Assembly (NCBI RefSeq): GCF_015040615.1
Contig: NZ_CP060403.1
Span: forward strand, 1-64,000
Reading direction: 5' to 3'
Length of the DNA: 64,000 bases
Origin: Microbacterium sp. YJN-G
GTDB lineage: Bacteria; Actinomycetota; Actinomycetes; Actinomycetales; Microbacteriaceae
The notes under the pieces were generated by a model. It was not told where the DNA came from. It saw only the letters and a list, made by a program, of their open reading frames with translations, and made no database searches. Positions 21,101 to 28,908 of the stretch are shown in pieces; position 1 is the stretch's first letter, and each line of letters starts with the position of its first letter. The translations under genes and the position numbers were made by a program.

Positions 21101-21484
21101 CATGGACACCGAAGGCTGCGTGGGTACCTCTGACGCGAACGCGGCCGCAGGCGAGAACAGCGCGATGACTGCGGCGAGCAGACCGCCCATGACCTTCTGC
21201 TGGACGCCGAGGCCAGGGATCCGAGGCCGCGGCACACCGCGCAGCTGCGCGGGTAGCTCGGCGAGGAAGCCGACAGCGAAGGTTGCCCACGCGATCCACG
21301 CGACGATCGGCATGATCGTCCCGATCAGGAAGGATCCGGTGTAGTCGCGCATCGTGAACCCGGCCACGAGCTCGTCCCACGACGGCAGCGGATTGCCGGC
21401 GAAGAACACGAGCCCGGCGGGGATACCGACCAGGAGCACGGCGAGCAGGATCAGCGACCCGAGGCCCTTTCCAATGCGGTTCAT
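18161..21484 (-). CDS. LysM-BTAD membrane protein of Tad cluster 1
   Basis: A 1107-residue protein. The ATG at 21484 follows AGGAGG. Order: two or three N-terminal transmembrane helices (about 5-27, 55-75 and 98-120), LysM 1 (YVVTGTDTLARIAESTLGD, about 150-205), LysM 2 (IVSGDTLWDIAAEELGDD, about 235-292), an Ala/Asp-rich linker, another helix (GATLAAGLLTLLGW, about 410), a large cytoplasmic region, and a C-terminal winged helix plus bacterial transcriptional-activator domain (from about 850). LysM binds peptidoglycan; BTAD is typical of SARP regulators. The arrangement links wall and cytoplasm, so it may anchor or signal for pilus assembly. A paralogue ends Tad cluster 2. Confidence 0.85.
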   Translation of the reverse strand: MNRIGKGLGSLILLAVLLVGIPAGLVFFAGNPLPSWDELVAGFTMRDYTGSFLIGTIMPIVAWIAWATFAVGFLAELPAQLRGVPRPRIPGLGVQQKVMGGLLAAVIALFSPAAAFASEVPTQPSVSMSASVVSVAPTEAAAEEAPVVEAGPQYVVTGTDTLARIAESTLGDRSRAAEISALNLGVQQADGGALTASGWLQEGWVLTLPADAVVPAAADAAAAPASAEAETVTEITYEQRDIVSGDTLWDIAAEELGDDARYPEIFEASKDIAQPGGGTITDPNWIYPGQQVNIPVATVVPAAPTDDADGTTGSTGSIDTDEGAAGAVDVDADEGAGAAGTGGGADEGAGASGADAAAEDEATSGLGFTTDATQAPADEAPVDEAAAPSAAVDVDEDDTSGIEDYFQVATIGGIGATLAAGLLTLLGWRRLKQRRDRKPRQRIAMPDETVSSVELELRAVENPLGAEAVDAALRHLAVWAQETGSRLPALYALRLDESSVAVYLDEPTDLPAPFTQYDPEDKLAWMVALTDLEPLDTVPSAPYPALVMLGHDDNNGHIFVDLERIGALNVTGATGELRQGVLTAIAIELAANTWSEDVQVTLVGVGDRLPLALGSGRVRHVEDTETLLRNLHGQAAAVEAALAELGVDGLEQARTTGADAEAWAPEIIILGDNPDEATREAISELVTRIPRVGIAAVSAGHLTGSWNLALTEDRRAQLEIPGTGVAIPITPQLVGAREYNEILALFDVATEGAATGVALDDELELDEIPAAAVEADEVEAEQLPLVDEPDVKISEPVAAETEAEISEADEAAPAAVDEEPAETVTVDLVDEEAAAEHDEPLAAITPLHRGPYLQLLGPVEVRGARGEAPVNPNTAAQWRSAIRKGTELVAFLSVNPNATAEQVHAVFWPGQIASGKKANDDRNGLTSKTRRWLGQNDDGELYVPLVTTGEYRLHEDVRSDWQDFLGLIGDEISDTPTDRLLAALELVKGQPISGVPDKRYVFADRLRNEMIATIGDVAHEVATRSLSTGKVRHARLASAIGRMVDPVNEVFWRDGLRAEHQAGDHAGVERLITQLEQSLAAVDEDYEPEPETQKLITQLRQRHAMAS

Positions 21485-21500
21485 GATGCCTCCTTGGGGG

Positions 21501-22520
21501 TCAGGGGACGATGACGGTTTGCAGTTCATTGACCTCGAGGTCGACTGCGCTGTTGGTGGTCAGGTTGACGGTGCCGCCGGGGCCGGCGAGAGAGGTCCAC
21601 GTCACGGTCCAGTTCGTCGTGGCCGTGACGGTGAAGCGATCGCCGGGGTTCCGGCTCGAGGTCGACGTGTACTGGTATCCGCAGGTCGGCGACGTCGTCA
21701 TGCCGTAGCCGACGTTGTACGGAGTGCCAGTGTTGCCGCAGGTCGTCGACGCGCCGTCGCCCATTTGCCAGCGAACGGACGTGGCCTGAGCGGTCGCCGT
21801 GATCGTCTGCCCACCTAGCGTCGCGGTCTCCGTGTAGGGGCCCCAGGTCAGCGGTTCGGGGTTGTTGACCCAGAGCCAGATCGGAACCCCGACGTAGCCG
21901 CGTCGGTGACCCCACTGGGGGTTGACCTCAGGGGCCATGCCGATGTCGATGCCTCGGAGCTGGAAGGTCGAGATCAGCTGTTGCGCGGCGGCACCCGGAG
22001 TGAGCACCCGCAGCCCCGGCGGGACCGTCTCGCTCCAGAAGTTGCTCTCCGTACCTAGGCCCGGCGATCCACCCGGCGACGGGTTGAACATGATGCAGCC
22101 GTAGTAGCCGGCCTCCTGCGACACGCCTGGTGGGCGGGCCGGCCAGACGCCGTCCTTCATGAAGACGTAGCACTGCCGGGTGTTCGACCAGTACGACGTC
22201 GAGCCGCCGCAGTCGATGATCGCGTAGAAGCGCTGGTAGGTGCCGCCATCGAACACTCGAATCTGGTCTTCGGTCCAGCCCAGCTGTAGAAGGCCAGATT
22301 GCGAGTTCTCGTAGTAGCAGGTCGGTGCGCCAGGGGTCCATCCATTGCTGTCGGGGTTGGGCGTCGGGTCTCCCGGAATCGATGAGATCGTGATGAAGCA
22401 CACGCCGCTCGCGTTATCGCAGTAGACGCCGTCAGCGGCCTGGGCTGGCGTGCTTCCGATCAGAACGCCAGCAAGCAACGCCACGCCCGAGACAACTGCT
22501 ACGAGCCACCGCCTCAGCAC
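21501..22520 (-). CDS. Secreted protein of Tad cluster 1
   Basis: A 339-residue protein with a GTG start overlapping the stop of the lipoprotein gene. A Sec signal peptide (residues 1-28, cleavage after TPAQA) is followed by an extracellular domain with eight or more cysteines (VYCDNASGVCF; CYYENSQ; DCGGSTSYW; QCYVF; GCIMF), probably disulfide bonded, and a C-terminal beta-sandwich. No catalytic motif is seen. Position among minor pilins suggests a pilus-tip or surface accessory component. No equivalent is present in cluster 2. Confidence 0.75.
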   Translation of the reverse strand: MLRRWLVAVVSGVALLAGVLIGSTPAQAADGVYCDNASGVCFITISSIPGDPTPNPDSNGWTPGAPTCYYENSQSGLLQLGWTEDQIRVFDGGTYQRFYAIIDCGGSTSYWSNTRQCYVFMKDGVWPARPPGVSQEAGYYGCIMFNPSPGGSPGLGTESNFWSETVPPGLRVLTPGAAAQQLISTFQLRGIDIGMAPEVNPQWGHRRGYVGVPIWLWVNNPEPLTWGPYTETATLGGQTITATAQATSVRWQMGDGASTTCGNTGTPYNVGYGMTTSPTCGYQYTSTSSRNPGDRFTVTATTNWTVTWTSLAGPGGTVNLTTNSAVDLEVNELQTVIVP

Positions 22521-23134
22521 GTTGCCCCCAGGTCAATCAGATTGCTCACCTTCCACGTCTTGGACTCGGCGTCGTAGGAGACCTGAAACTCGAACTGGTT
22601 ACGGAGATTCGGGTTCTGCATTGCAGGCTTACCGTCCGCGGTGGTGATCTTTCGGCCCGACAGATCCAGGCAGCCAGGGACAAGCACGAGCCCGTTCGGC
22701 ACCCCCTGCCACTCCTGGCCGTAGGCGGTCATCGGCTCGAAGACAACGGCGCCCTCAACAGTGGAAGGCCCGTCGATGCTCTCGCCGTCCTCGTTGAGCG
22801 TCGGCCCATTCGCGATACGCGCGGCGTCCTCGATGTAGCGCTGCAGTGCAGCCCCGGTGGCCACTGCTTCGTACGGGGCTGTGTCGGTTCCGCCGTTGCC
22901 CTCACCTGTGACCTGGGCCTGTGTCGCGAGCAGGAGCTCGATGGCGGCTTCGGCCTTGGTGATCGCCTCGTCCTCGTCGGCGGGTGCTTCGCCGGTGATG
23001 GACGTAGCGGTAGGCGTGGGGGTCGGGGTGTCTGTGGGGCTGGCGGTGGGGTTTTGGTTGCCGGTGCCCGTGCATGCGGTCAGCGTCAGTGCGGCGGCGA
23101 TGATGCCGGCGAGGGCGAGGCGCTTGATGCTCAT
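22514..23134 (-). CDS. Lipoprotein of Tad cluster 1
   Basis: A 206-residue protein with a signal peptide and lipobox LTAC (Cys21), followed by a Thr/Pro-rich spacer and a domain of about 150 residues resembling NTF2-like/secreted accessory domains (EFQVSYDAESKTWKVSNL at the C-terminus). It is membrane-anchored on the outside. It is coupled by overlap to the secreted protein downstream and is probably a pilus accessory. The family is not recognised with certainty. Confidence 0.8.
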   Translation of the reverse strand: MSIKRLALAGIIAAALTLTACTGTGNQNPTASPTDTPTPTPTATSITGEAPADEDEAITKAEAAIELLLATQAQVTGEGNGGTDTAPYEAVATGAALQRYIEDAARIANGPTLNEDGESIDGPSTVEGAVVFEPMTAYGQEWQGVPNGLVLVPGCLDLSGRKITTADGKPAMQNPNLRNQFEFQVSYDAESKTWKVSNLIDLGATC

Positions 23135-23146
23135 GATGTGGGGCTC

Positions 23147-23557
23147 CTATTGCGTGATCAGCTCTGCGGTGGCTGTGGCTTGGACGGGGAACGGCACGGG
23201 GAGGAAGGTGGCCGAGTAGTCGGTGTCGACGGTGACGGTGATGCGGTCGCCGCTGACGGCGACGCTTCCGCCGACGCCGGCGGCTGCGAGGTAGCCGTTG
23301 GCGGCGCTGACGGCTCGGCTGCTGTCGATCGCGGTGGTGCCGTCGCTGATCGCTTGGCCGCTGACGGCGTTCGCTGCGGCGCGGGCGGCGCTGGCTGCGG
23401 TGGTGTAGGCCTGCTGGTTGGCTTGCACCTTGCCGGCGCCGTCGACGACGAGTCCGACGATCGCGAGGAACGCGACGGTCATGATGACGAAGTAGATCGT
23501 CGCGACGCCCTTGTCGTCGCGGAACTTGGCTCGGAGCCTCTGGATCATGGTGTTCAT
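23147..23557 (-). CDS. TadG/TadE-like minor pilin
   Basis: A 136-residue protein with a basic N-terminus, DDKGVATIYFVIMTVAFLAIVGLVVDGAGK as the pilin-type hydrophobic segment (split here as DDKGVATIYF plus helix), then a short extracellular domain. KVQANQQAYTTAASAARAAA is the heptad-rich segment typical of Tad minor pilins. The ATG overlaps the previous stop (ATGA). It probably forms part of the pilus base or tip. Confidence 0.82.
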   Translation of the reverse strand: MNTMIQRLRAKFRDDKGVATIYFVIMTVAFLAIVGLVVDGAGKVQANQQAYTTAASAARAAANAVSGQAISDGTTAIDSSRAVSAANGYLAAAGVGGSVAVSGDRITVTVDTDYSATFLPVPFPVQATATAELITQ

Positions 23558-24003
23558 CGCCGCTCCCTGTAGGCGTCGACGGGAGAGACGGCGGTGCCTG
23601 TGAGGACGCGGGTGCCGGGCATGCCGATCATGGCGGCGTCGCTGAGTGCGACGGTGCAGGAGACGGTCGCACTGACTCGGCCGGTGGTGCCGATCGGGGC
23701 GCTCAGGCCGGAGGCGTCGATGTTGACGGAGAGGGTCGTGCAGTTGACGCCGGACTGTTCCATCGAGATCCGCGCCATGTCTTCGGCTGCGTCCTGCGCC
23801 TGGGCCGTGGTGCGCGCGAGCGATGCTTCGCGGGCCGCGGCCGACGCTGCGGACTCGACGGCGTTGCCGGCCAGCGCGAGACGGCCGGCAGCTGCGAGCA
23901 GCACGAGCACCGCGGCGAGGGCCGGGGCGAGGATGGCGATCTCGAGGCCGGCGGAGCCGCGGTCGTCACGGAGCTTGGCGATGAGGGTTCGGATGGTGCG
24001 CAT
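23554..24003 (-). CDS. TadE-like minor pilin
   Basis: A 149-residue protein. I use the ATG at 24003, which overlaps the preceding TGA by one base (TGATG) and has AAGGTGG upstream, rather than the GTG at 24015. The sequence DDRGSAGLEIAILAPALAAV is the conserved TadE N-terminal segment with the Glu at +5, followed by a helix and a short extracellular domain. It is a typical second TadE in actinobacterial Tad operons. Confidence 0.85.
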   Translation of the reverse strand: MRTIRTLIAKLRDDRGSAGLEIAILAPALAAVLVLLAAAGRLALAGNAVESAASAAAREASLARTTAQAQDAAEDMARISMEQSGVNCTTLSVNIDASGLSAPIGTTGRVSATVSCTVALSDAAMIGMPGTRVLTGTAVSPVDAYRERR

Positions 24004-24416
24004 CAGTTCACCCACCTTTCGGTGGGGCCGGTCACGGTGACGTCGATGTTGGTGGTCAGTCCGGGGACGAAGGAGGGGGCGGTGCCTGTGACTGTGACGG
24101 TCACGGTGTTGGCGCCGCGGTCGACCGCGACGGATGCGCCGCTGATCGGTGAGCCGGATTGGTTGAGGACTGCGAGGCCGGCGGCGGAGCCGTCTGTGCC
24201 GCTGGCGTTGTAGGCGCGGGCGGCGTTGTAGGCGCTGGTGGCGGCGGCGTGGGCGAGGTTGTTGGCGTGGAGGATGATGCCCAGGTGCAGGAAGACCGCG
24301 AGGACGAGCAGCAGCACTGGGGCGATGATCGTGTTCTGCAGCGTGGCCGCACCCCGATCACCGGCAAGCGCTTCTCTGAGGCGCTGCCGGTGACCGGGGT
24401 TGGAGGTGCGGACCAT
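24003..24416 (-). CDS. TadE-like minor pilin
   Basis: A 137-residue protein with GDRGAATLQNTIIAPVLLLV at the start of the hydrophobic helix, then NNLAHAAATSAYNAARAYNA and a C-terminal beta domain. The usual Glu of TadE is replaced by Gln in this segment. It is co-transcribed with the Flp-like pilin 15 bases upstream. Confidence 0.82.
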   Translation of the reverse strand: MVRTSNPGHRQRLREALAGDRGAATLQNTIIAPVLLLVLAVFLHLGIILHANNLAHAAATSAYNAARAYNASGTDGSAAGLAVLNQSGSPISGASVAVDRGANTVTVTVTGTAPSFVPGLTTNIDVTVTGPTERWVN

Positions 24417-24431
24417 CTGCGGGTGGCTCTT

Positions 24432-24626
24432 TCAGCCGGTGGGGATCTGACCGGCGTAGGCGTTGATCGCGGTGACGATGATCGCCACGACGGCCACGGC
24501 GGCGAGCGCGATGCCGGCGGTCCAGATGACCTGCTCGAGGGTGATGGAGCCACGTTCGGGCTCTTCGGTGAAGCGAGCTGCCCGCCCGCGCATGCGGGAC
24601 AGGAACTCTCGGCTCAGGGTCGACAT
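24432..24626 (-). CDS. Flp-type major pilin candidate
   Basis: A 64-residue protein: a 25-residue charged leader, GSITLEQVIWTAGIALAAVA with the conserved Glu, a single hydrophobic helix, and a short tail AYAGQIPTG. This is the size and layout of Tad/Flp prepilins, cleaved by the peptidase at 17556-18158. It is the first gene after the shared promoter cassette at 24677-24708. The leader is longer than the common Flp leader, so the cleavage position is uncertain. Confidence 0.82.
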   Translation of the reverse strand: MSTLSREFLSRMRGRAARFTEEPERGSITLEQVIWTAGIALAAVAVVAIIVTAINAYAGQIPTG

Positions 24627-24676
24627 AGGATCCTGGTTCCTTTCTCTCTCTGGGTGGGTGGTGCTTGGTCTATTAG

Positions 24677-24708
24677 GTATAGGCCTCGGTTTGGGGCCTT
24701 CGCGGACA
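24677..24708 (-). promoter_or_regulatory. Shared promoter cassette, copy 2
   Basis: Minus-strand TGTCCGCGAAG, 12 bases, GGCCTATAC, 51 bases upstream of the pilin ATG. It divides cluster 1 into two transcription units: cpaB-to-tadC, and pilins-to-peptidase. A perfect hexamer CTATAC may be the -10. Confidence 0.65.
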
Positions 24709-24724
24709 ATCGACTTCCAACGTC

Positions 24725-25606
24725 TCAGAAGAATGCGTTGAGCACGAAGGGAGTTCCGAGCAGAAGCATGAAGAGGACGCCGGTGAGGGTCATCGGGATG
24801 GTCATCTTGTTGGTCGCTTTGTTCGCCTCCGTCACTTCATCATTCAGAAGTCGGTCCCGGAGGTTCTGCCCCCGTGCCCTGAGTGTCTCATATACCGACG
24901 CTCCTTGCTCCCCCGAGAGCCTGATCACCTTGGCGATTTCACCCAGGTCGGGGACGTTGATCTCGAGGGAGAGCTGCTCGAGCGCGTCCCAGGGTGCGGT
25001 GCCGGCGTAGCGGGCTTCGGTGAGGGTTTGGCGGATTCGGACGAATGCCCAGTTGCGTCCGACCTGGGCGGCGGACTCGAGGGCTTTGCCGGGAGGGGCG
25101 CCGCTGATGCGTTCGGATCCGACGAGCTCCATGTAGACGGCGACCGAGCGGGAGAACTCCTTGCGGGCGGCTTCGGCCTGGTCGCGGACGAGCAGGTTGG
25201 GCAGGTACCAGCCGCCGATGGCGAGGGGGATGCCGAACAGCGCGGGGATGTAGAACGCGGTCAGGCCGAGGACTTGGAAGATCAGTCCGATCGCGATGGG
25301 GGCGATGAGGCCGAGGCCGGCGGAGAGCACCTTCTGGTACAGGAACCGGTTGACGCTCATGCCGATCAGGCGCAGATCGCGGGTGGGGATCTTGAGCGAG
25401 GGGCTGTCGCCGACGCGACGGAGGACGGCTGAGCCCACCCGGTTCTCGAGGGTGGCGGCGTAGGCGGGGTCGGCGGCGACGGTGGTGGTGCCGATCCGAT
25501 CGAGCGCTGCGGAGAGGCTGGGCTGGGTGGGCACCAGTGCGGCGATGACCAGCGCGAAGCCGAGCCCCAGGACGAGGCCAGGGAGGACGATCAGTGCGAG
25601 GTTCAC
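24725..25606 (-). CDS. tadC: TadC inner-membrane platform protein
   Basis: A 293-residue protein with an N-terminal helix, central helices (about 95-140) and a C-terminal helix, plus a GspF-type cytoplasmic domain (EFSRSVAVYMELVGSERISG; IAKVIRLSGEQGASVYETLR). It pairs with TadB to form the membrane platform that the TadA ATPase drives. It overlaps tadB by four bases. The order tadA-tadB-tadC is the standard one. Confidence 0.9.
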   Translation of the reverse strand: MNLALIVLPGLVLGLGFALVIAALVPTQPSLSAALDRIGTTTVAADPAYAATLENRVGSAVLRRVGDSPSLKIPTRDLRLIGMSVNRFLYQKVLSAGLGLIAPIAIGLIFQVLGLTAFYIPALFGIPLAIGGWYLPNLLVRDQAEAARKEFSRSVAVYMELVGSERISGAPPGKALESAAQVGRNWAFVRIRQTLTEARYAGTAPWDALEQLSLEINVPDLGEIAKVIRLSGEQGASVYETLRARGQNLRDRLLNDEVTEANKATNKMTIPMTLTGVLFMLLLGTPFVLNAFF

Positions 25607-26469
25607 TTCTCACCAGCTTTCTCGGTGGCAACGAGCAGACGGGGTGCCGGCACGCCGCGGCTGATGCGTCGCATCCACAGCAGAACGAGGGCGTAGCTGA
25701 CGAGATATGCGGCGAACAGGAGTTGACCGATCGGGGTGCCGTAGGGGGCGGAATACTGCTGGGCGAGGACCAGGAGTACGAGCAGCGCGACGGTGAAGTA
25801 GACGACGAACCGGGCCTCGTTGCGCGGGGTGGCGCGGTCGGCTTCGATCTGGCGGCGCATCTTGACCCGCTCGAAGATGCTCTTGGCGAGATCCTCGAGC
25901 GAGGCGGCGAGGCCGGATCCGCGGAGCTCGGCCTTGCGGAGAAGGTGCATCACGAGCACGTCCGCGGTCTCGTCGTTGAGGTCGTCGGCAAACGCCTGCA
26001 GCGCCGCGGTGGTGGTCCACCGGGCGTTGATGCGCGCGACGAGCTGCGTGACCTGCGGGCGGATCGCTTCGGGGCAGCTGCTCAGCGATGCGGCGATGGT
26101 GCGTTCGAGGCCGGCGCCGGAGACGGTGAGGCCGGCGAGGCTGCGGGTCCAAGACTCGAGGGCGTCGAGCTTGGCGATCGTGTTCTCCTCGGGGCCCTTC
26201 TGCAGCAGCCATGGCAGGCCGACAGCGGCGACGGGCACGGCGATCACGAGCAGCCACCATCCGGTGATCAGCGCGAACACCAGACCGACCGCGGCGCCGC
26301 CGACGAGCTGGATCTGCTGCGTGCGGGTGAAGTCGCGTGTCGCCTTCCCGCGAAGCGCGCTGCGCGTGGGAAGTCCGCTGGTGCTGGGCTTGTGGGCGGC
26401 GCCGAGGATGACCAGGATCGCGCCGGCGACCGCGACGATGATGCACAGGGCGAGGGTTGCGGTAGTCAT
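25603..26469 (-). CDS. tadB: TadB inner-membrane platform protein
   Basis: A 288-residue protein with GspF-type architecture: an N-terminal helix, two adjacent helices (about 55-90), a cytoplasmic helical domain (LDALESWTRSLAGLTVSGAG; ELRGSGLAASLEDLAKSIF) and two C-terminal helices. It lies one base after the tadA stop and overlaps tadC. Role as for TadC. Confidence 0.9.
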   Translation of the reverse strand: MTTATLALCIIVAVAGAILVILGAAHKPSTSGLPTRSALRGKATRDFTRTQQIQLVGGAAVGLVFALITGWWLLVIAVPVAAVGLPWLLQKGPEENTIAKLDALESWTRSLAGLTVSGAGLERTIAASLSSCPEAIRPQVTQLVARINARWTTTAALQAFADDLNDETADVLVMHLLRKAELRGSGLAASLEDLAKSIFERVKMRRQIEADRATPRNEARFVVYFTVALLVLLVLAQQYSAPYGTPIGQLLFAAYLVSYALVLLWMRRISRGVPAPRLLVATEKAGEK

Positions 26470-26470
26470 C

Positions 26471-28078
26471 TCACACTCCCAGGTTCGCGGGATCGAAGCC
26501 GTAGAACTTGAGCTCCTCGAGGAGCCGCGGCGATGGCATGTCAGCGGTGATGAGGCTGCCGCTGGATCGGTCGAAGCGGAACACCTGAGAGGCCACGGGG
26601 CGGGAGTTGTTCTGCTCCTCGCCGGGCAGGATCTCGGCGATCTCGGTGACGACGCGGCGGGGCTTGCCGGTCGCGGGGTCGATGATCTTCGAGATCTGCA
26701 CCACGATCTTGATGTTCTGCTCGATCATCCGGTAGGCGTACACGGGGGTCGTGTTGTTGCCGCGGGACAGCATCAGCGCCGACATGCGGTCGATCGAGTC
26801 GTCTGCGCTGGCGGCGTGCAGGGTGGACAGCGACCCGACACCGGACTGCATGGCCTGCATCATGGCGTAGATCTCAGGGCCACGGACCTCGCCGACGATG
26901 AAGCGCTGGGTGTCCAGTCGGAGGGTGTCGTAGACCAGGTCTTCGGGGGTGATCTCACCGGGCAGCCGACCATCGGCGCCACGCTCCCCCTCCCCCGGCT
27001 TCGCCTCGAGTGAGACCACTCGCGGGTGGCGGTCGTTGATCTTGTGAAGGTAGAGCTCACGCTCCATCTCGATCGTGACGATCTTCTCTTCGGCCGGGAT
27101 GCAGTCGGCGAGTGCGCGCAGCAGTGTGGTCTTGCCTGCGCCGGGGAAGCCGCTGGTGACGACGGAGACCCCGGCGATGACGGCCGCGCGGAGGAAGGCT
27201 GCCGCCTGGCGGGTGATGGTGCCGCGCTCCACGAGCTGGTCGAGGGTGACGTCGACGAGGCGGTGGATACGGATGACGATCGTCGGTCGGGTGGCGACGG
27301 GTTCGGCGATCGCTGCCAGACGCGCCCCGCCGGGCAGGTCCATGTGCAGTCGCGGCCGGGCGCTCGTGAACGATCGGCCGCCCTCCCCCGAGCGGGCGGC
27401 GAGCAGGTTGATCTCTCGCTCGAGCTCACGGTCGTTCTCGGCGATCGGGTACTGGTACTTGACCACGCGGCCGTCCGCGTAGGAGATCCAGACGTCGTCG
27501 AACCCGTTGATGTGGATGTTCTCAACGTCGGGCTCGTCGACGAGCGGCTGCAGCCGACCCAGGCGGAACAGCTGGTCGAAGACGGCCTGCCGGATGGCGG
27601 TCTGCATCGGGGCCGGCCAGCGCCCCTCGCCGGGGCGGCGGGTCTGGTCGTCGACGCGAGCTCGGACCCGGTCAACGATGTGGTCCTGCGCTGTCTGTTC
27701 GCGCTGCTCGGCGGTGATGTCCATGGACTCGCTGAACACTGCGGCGAGCTCACGGGAGACCTCGTCGCGAATGGCGGCGATGTCGGCCCAGGGCAGATCG
27801 CTGCGCGCGTCGAGGGTGGTTGGCGGGGTGACCTCGGGTGCCGGCCGCTCGGGGATGGTGGGCGGTGCCGGCACGATCGGAGCTGCGGGTGCCGTGGGGA
27901 CTGCCTCGGCCGGGGCGTTCCGCTGTGCCGCGCGGGTCAGGTGCGCGGCGGCGTGGCCCAGGTTGCGCAGGCCCGTGTCGGCCGGTGCGGTCGTCGGCGC
28001 CTGCGGGGTGGCCGGTGCCGGCGCGGTGAAGAACGGGATGTCTCCCAGGTCTGCGGGGTCGGGCTTGGGGTCGCTCAC
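26471..28078 (-). CDS. tadA: TadA/CpaF pilus assembly ATPase
   Basis: A 535-residue protein starting at a GTG that overlaps the stop of the TadZ-like gene (GTGA). After a Pro/Ala-rich N-terminus comes the CpaF domain: NIHINGFDDVWIS, Walker A GFPGAGKTTLLRAL (about 304), Asp box region, Walker B IVGEVRGPEIYAMMQAM (about 390), and the His box LSTLHAASADDS. It powers pilus extension and retraction at the inner membrane. All catalytic elements are intact. Confidence 0.94.
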   Translation of the reverse strand: MSDPKPDPADLGDIPFFTAPAPATPQAPTTAPADTGLRNLGHAAAHLTRAAQRNAPAEAVPTAPAAPIVPAPPTIPERPAPEVTPPTTLDARSDLPWADIAAIRDEVSRELAAVFSESMDITAEQREQTAQDHIVDRVRARVDDQTRRPGEGRWPAPMQTAIRQAVFDQLFRLGRLQPLVDEPDVENIHINGFDDVWISYADGRVVKYQYPIAENDRELEREINLLAARSGEGGRSFTSARPRLHMDLPGGARLAAIAEPVATRPTIVIRIHRLVDVTLDQLVERGTITRQAAAFLRAAVIAGVSVVTSGFPGAGKTTLLRALADCIPAEEKIVTIEMERELYLHKINDRHPRVVSLEAKPGEGERGADGRLPGEITPEDLVYDTLRLDTQRFIVGEVRGPEIYAMMQAMQSGVGSLSTLHAASADDSIDRMSALMLSRGNNTTPVYAYRMIEQNIKIVVQISKIIDPATGKPRRVVTEIAEILPGEEQNNSRPVASQVFRFDRSSGSLITADMPSPRLLEELKFYGFDPANLGV

Positions 28079-28902
28079 TGCTGTCCCTCCCAGTCGGTGG
28101 TCGTGTAAGTGCGGGTGTTGAGGACATCGCTGTAGCTGTGCAGCAGCGCGCCGATGGCCCGCGCGTAGGGGGTGCGCTGGGCGCCGAGGGTGGGTGCGCC
28201 GACCGAGTAGATGGCGGCGCCCTTCGGATCCCAGGGGATGGTGCCCAGCAGGTTCATGCCGATCTGCTTGGTGACGGTCTTGAGAGGCCAGGTCTCCTGC
28301 GTGGTGGGGCGTTCGGTGACGAGGAGATCGACGTAGCTGGCGTGCCCGATCTCGTTGAGCGTGTTCAGCAGCCACTCGGGGACGGTGTTGCGGTTCTCGT
28401 CGAGGGAGCGCCAGTGTGCGAGCACGGCTGCCACGGAGGGCAGCGTGCGATCGGTGAACAGGGTGATGCTGTCCGCCTCGCGCAGCAGCGGGAGGCGAGG
28501 GTCGTTGACGTGGAGGCGCCCGCCGTCGACGAGGATGTCGTACCCGGCGGACTCGTAGGGGCGCAGCGCGTCGAGCAGTGCCCGCCAGAAGTGGGGGCCC
28601 GCGCCGGCGGCGCCCTGCAGACTCTTGAAGCCGGGGATGAGCACTGAGCGGGGGCTGAGCTCGACGGTCTGTTCCCAGAGCTTGTCAGGGGTCAGAGCGC
28701 CGTACTGGTCGGCGACGGCCGCTTCGGTCAGTCCGGTGCTGTGGTAGACCTGCCCGCGGATGAGTCCGGGGATGATGCTGCTGGTCTTGGTGGTGTCGGC
28801 CTCGACGAGGATCACGGGCTTGGACCAGTTGAGGGCCAGGGCGCCGGCGGCGGTGGTCACGCCGGGAGCGCCGGACGCGCTGGCAAGGAAGATGATCGCC
28901 AT
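28075..28902 (-). CDS. TadZ/CpaE-like ParA-family localisation protein
   Basis: A 275-residue protein with a ParA-like fold. The deviant P-loop is ASGAPGVTTAAG, without the usual KGGxGKT lysines, as is common in TadZ proteins that bind but hardly hydrolyse ATP. A DILVDGGRL motif occupies the switch II position. It probably places the pilus machine at the membrane. It overlaps tadA and lies six bases after cpaB. Confidence 0.82.
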   Translation of the reverse strand: MAIIFLASASGAPGVTTAAGALALNWSKPVILVEADTTKTSSIIPGLIRGQVYHSTGLTEAAVADQYGALTPDKLWEQTVELSPRSVLIPGFKSLQGAAGAGPHFWRALLDALRPYESAGYDILVDGGRLHVNDPRLPLLREADSITLFTDRTLPSVAAVLAHWRSLDENRNTVPEWLLNTLNEIGHASYVDLLVTERPTTQETWPLKTVTKQIGMNLLGTIPWDPKGAAIYSVGAPTLGAQRTPYARAIGALLHSYSDVLNTRTYTTTDWEGQQ

Positions 28903-28908
28903 GCGGGG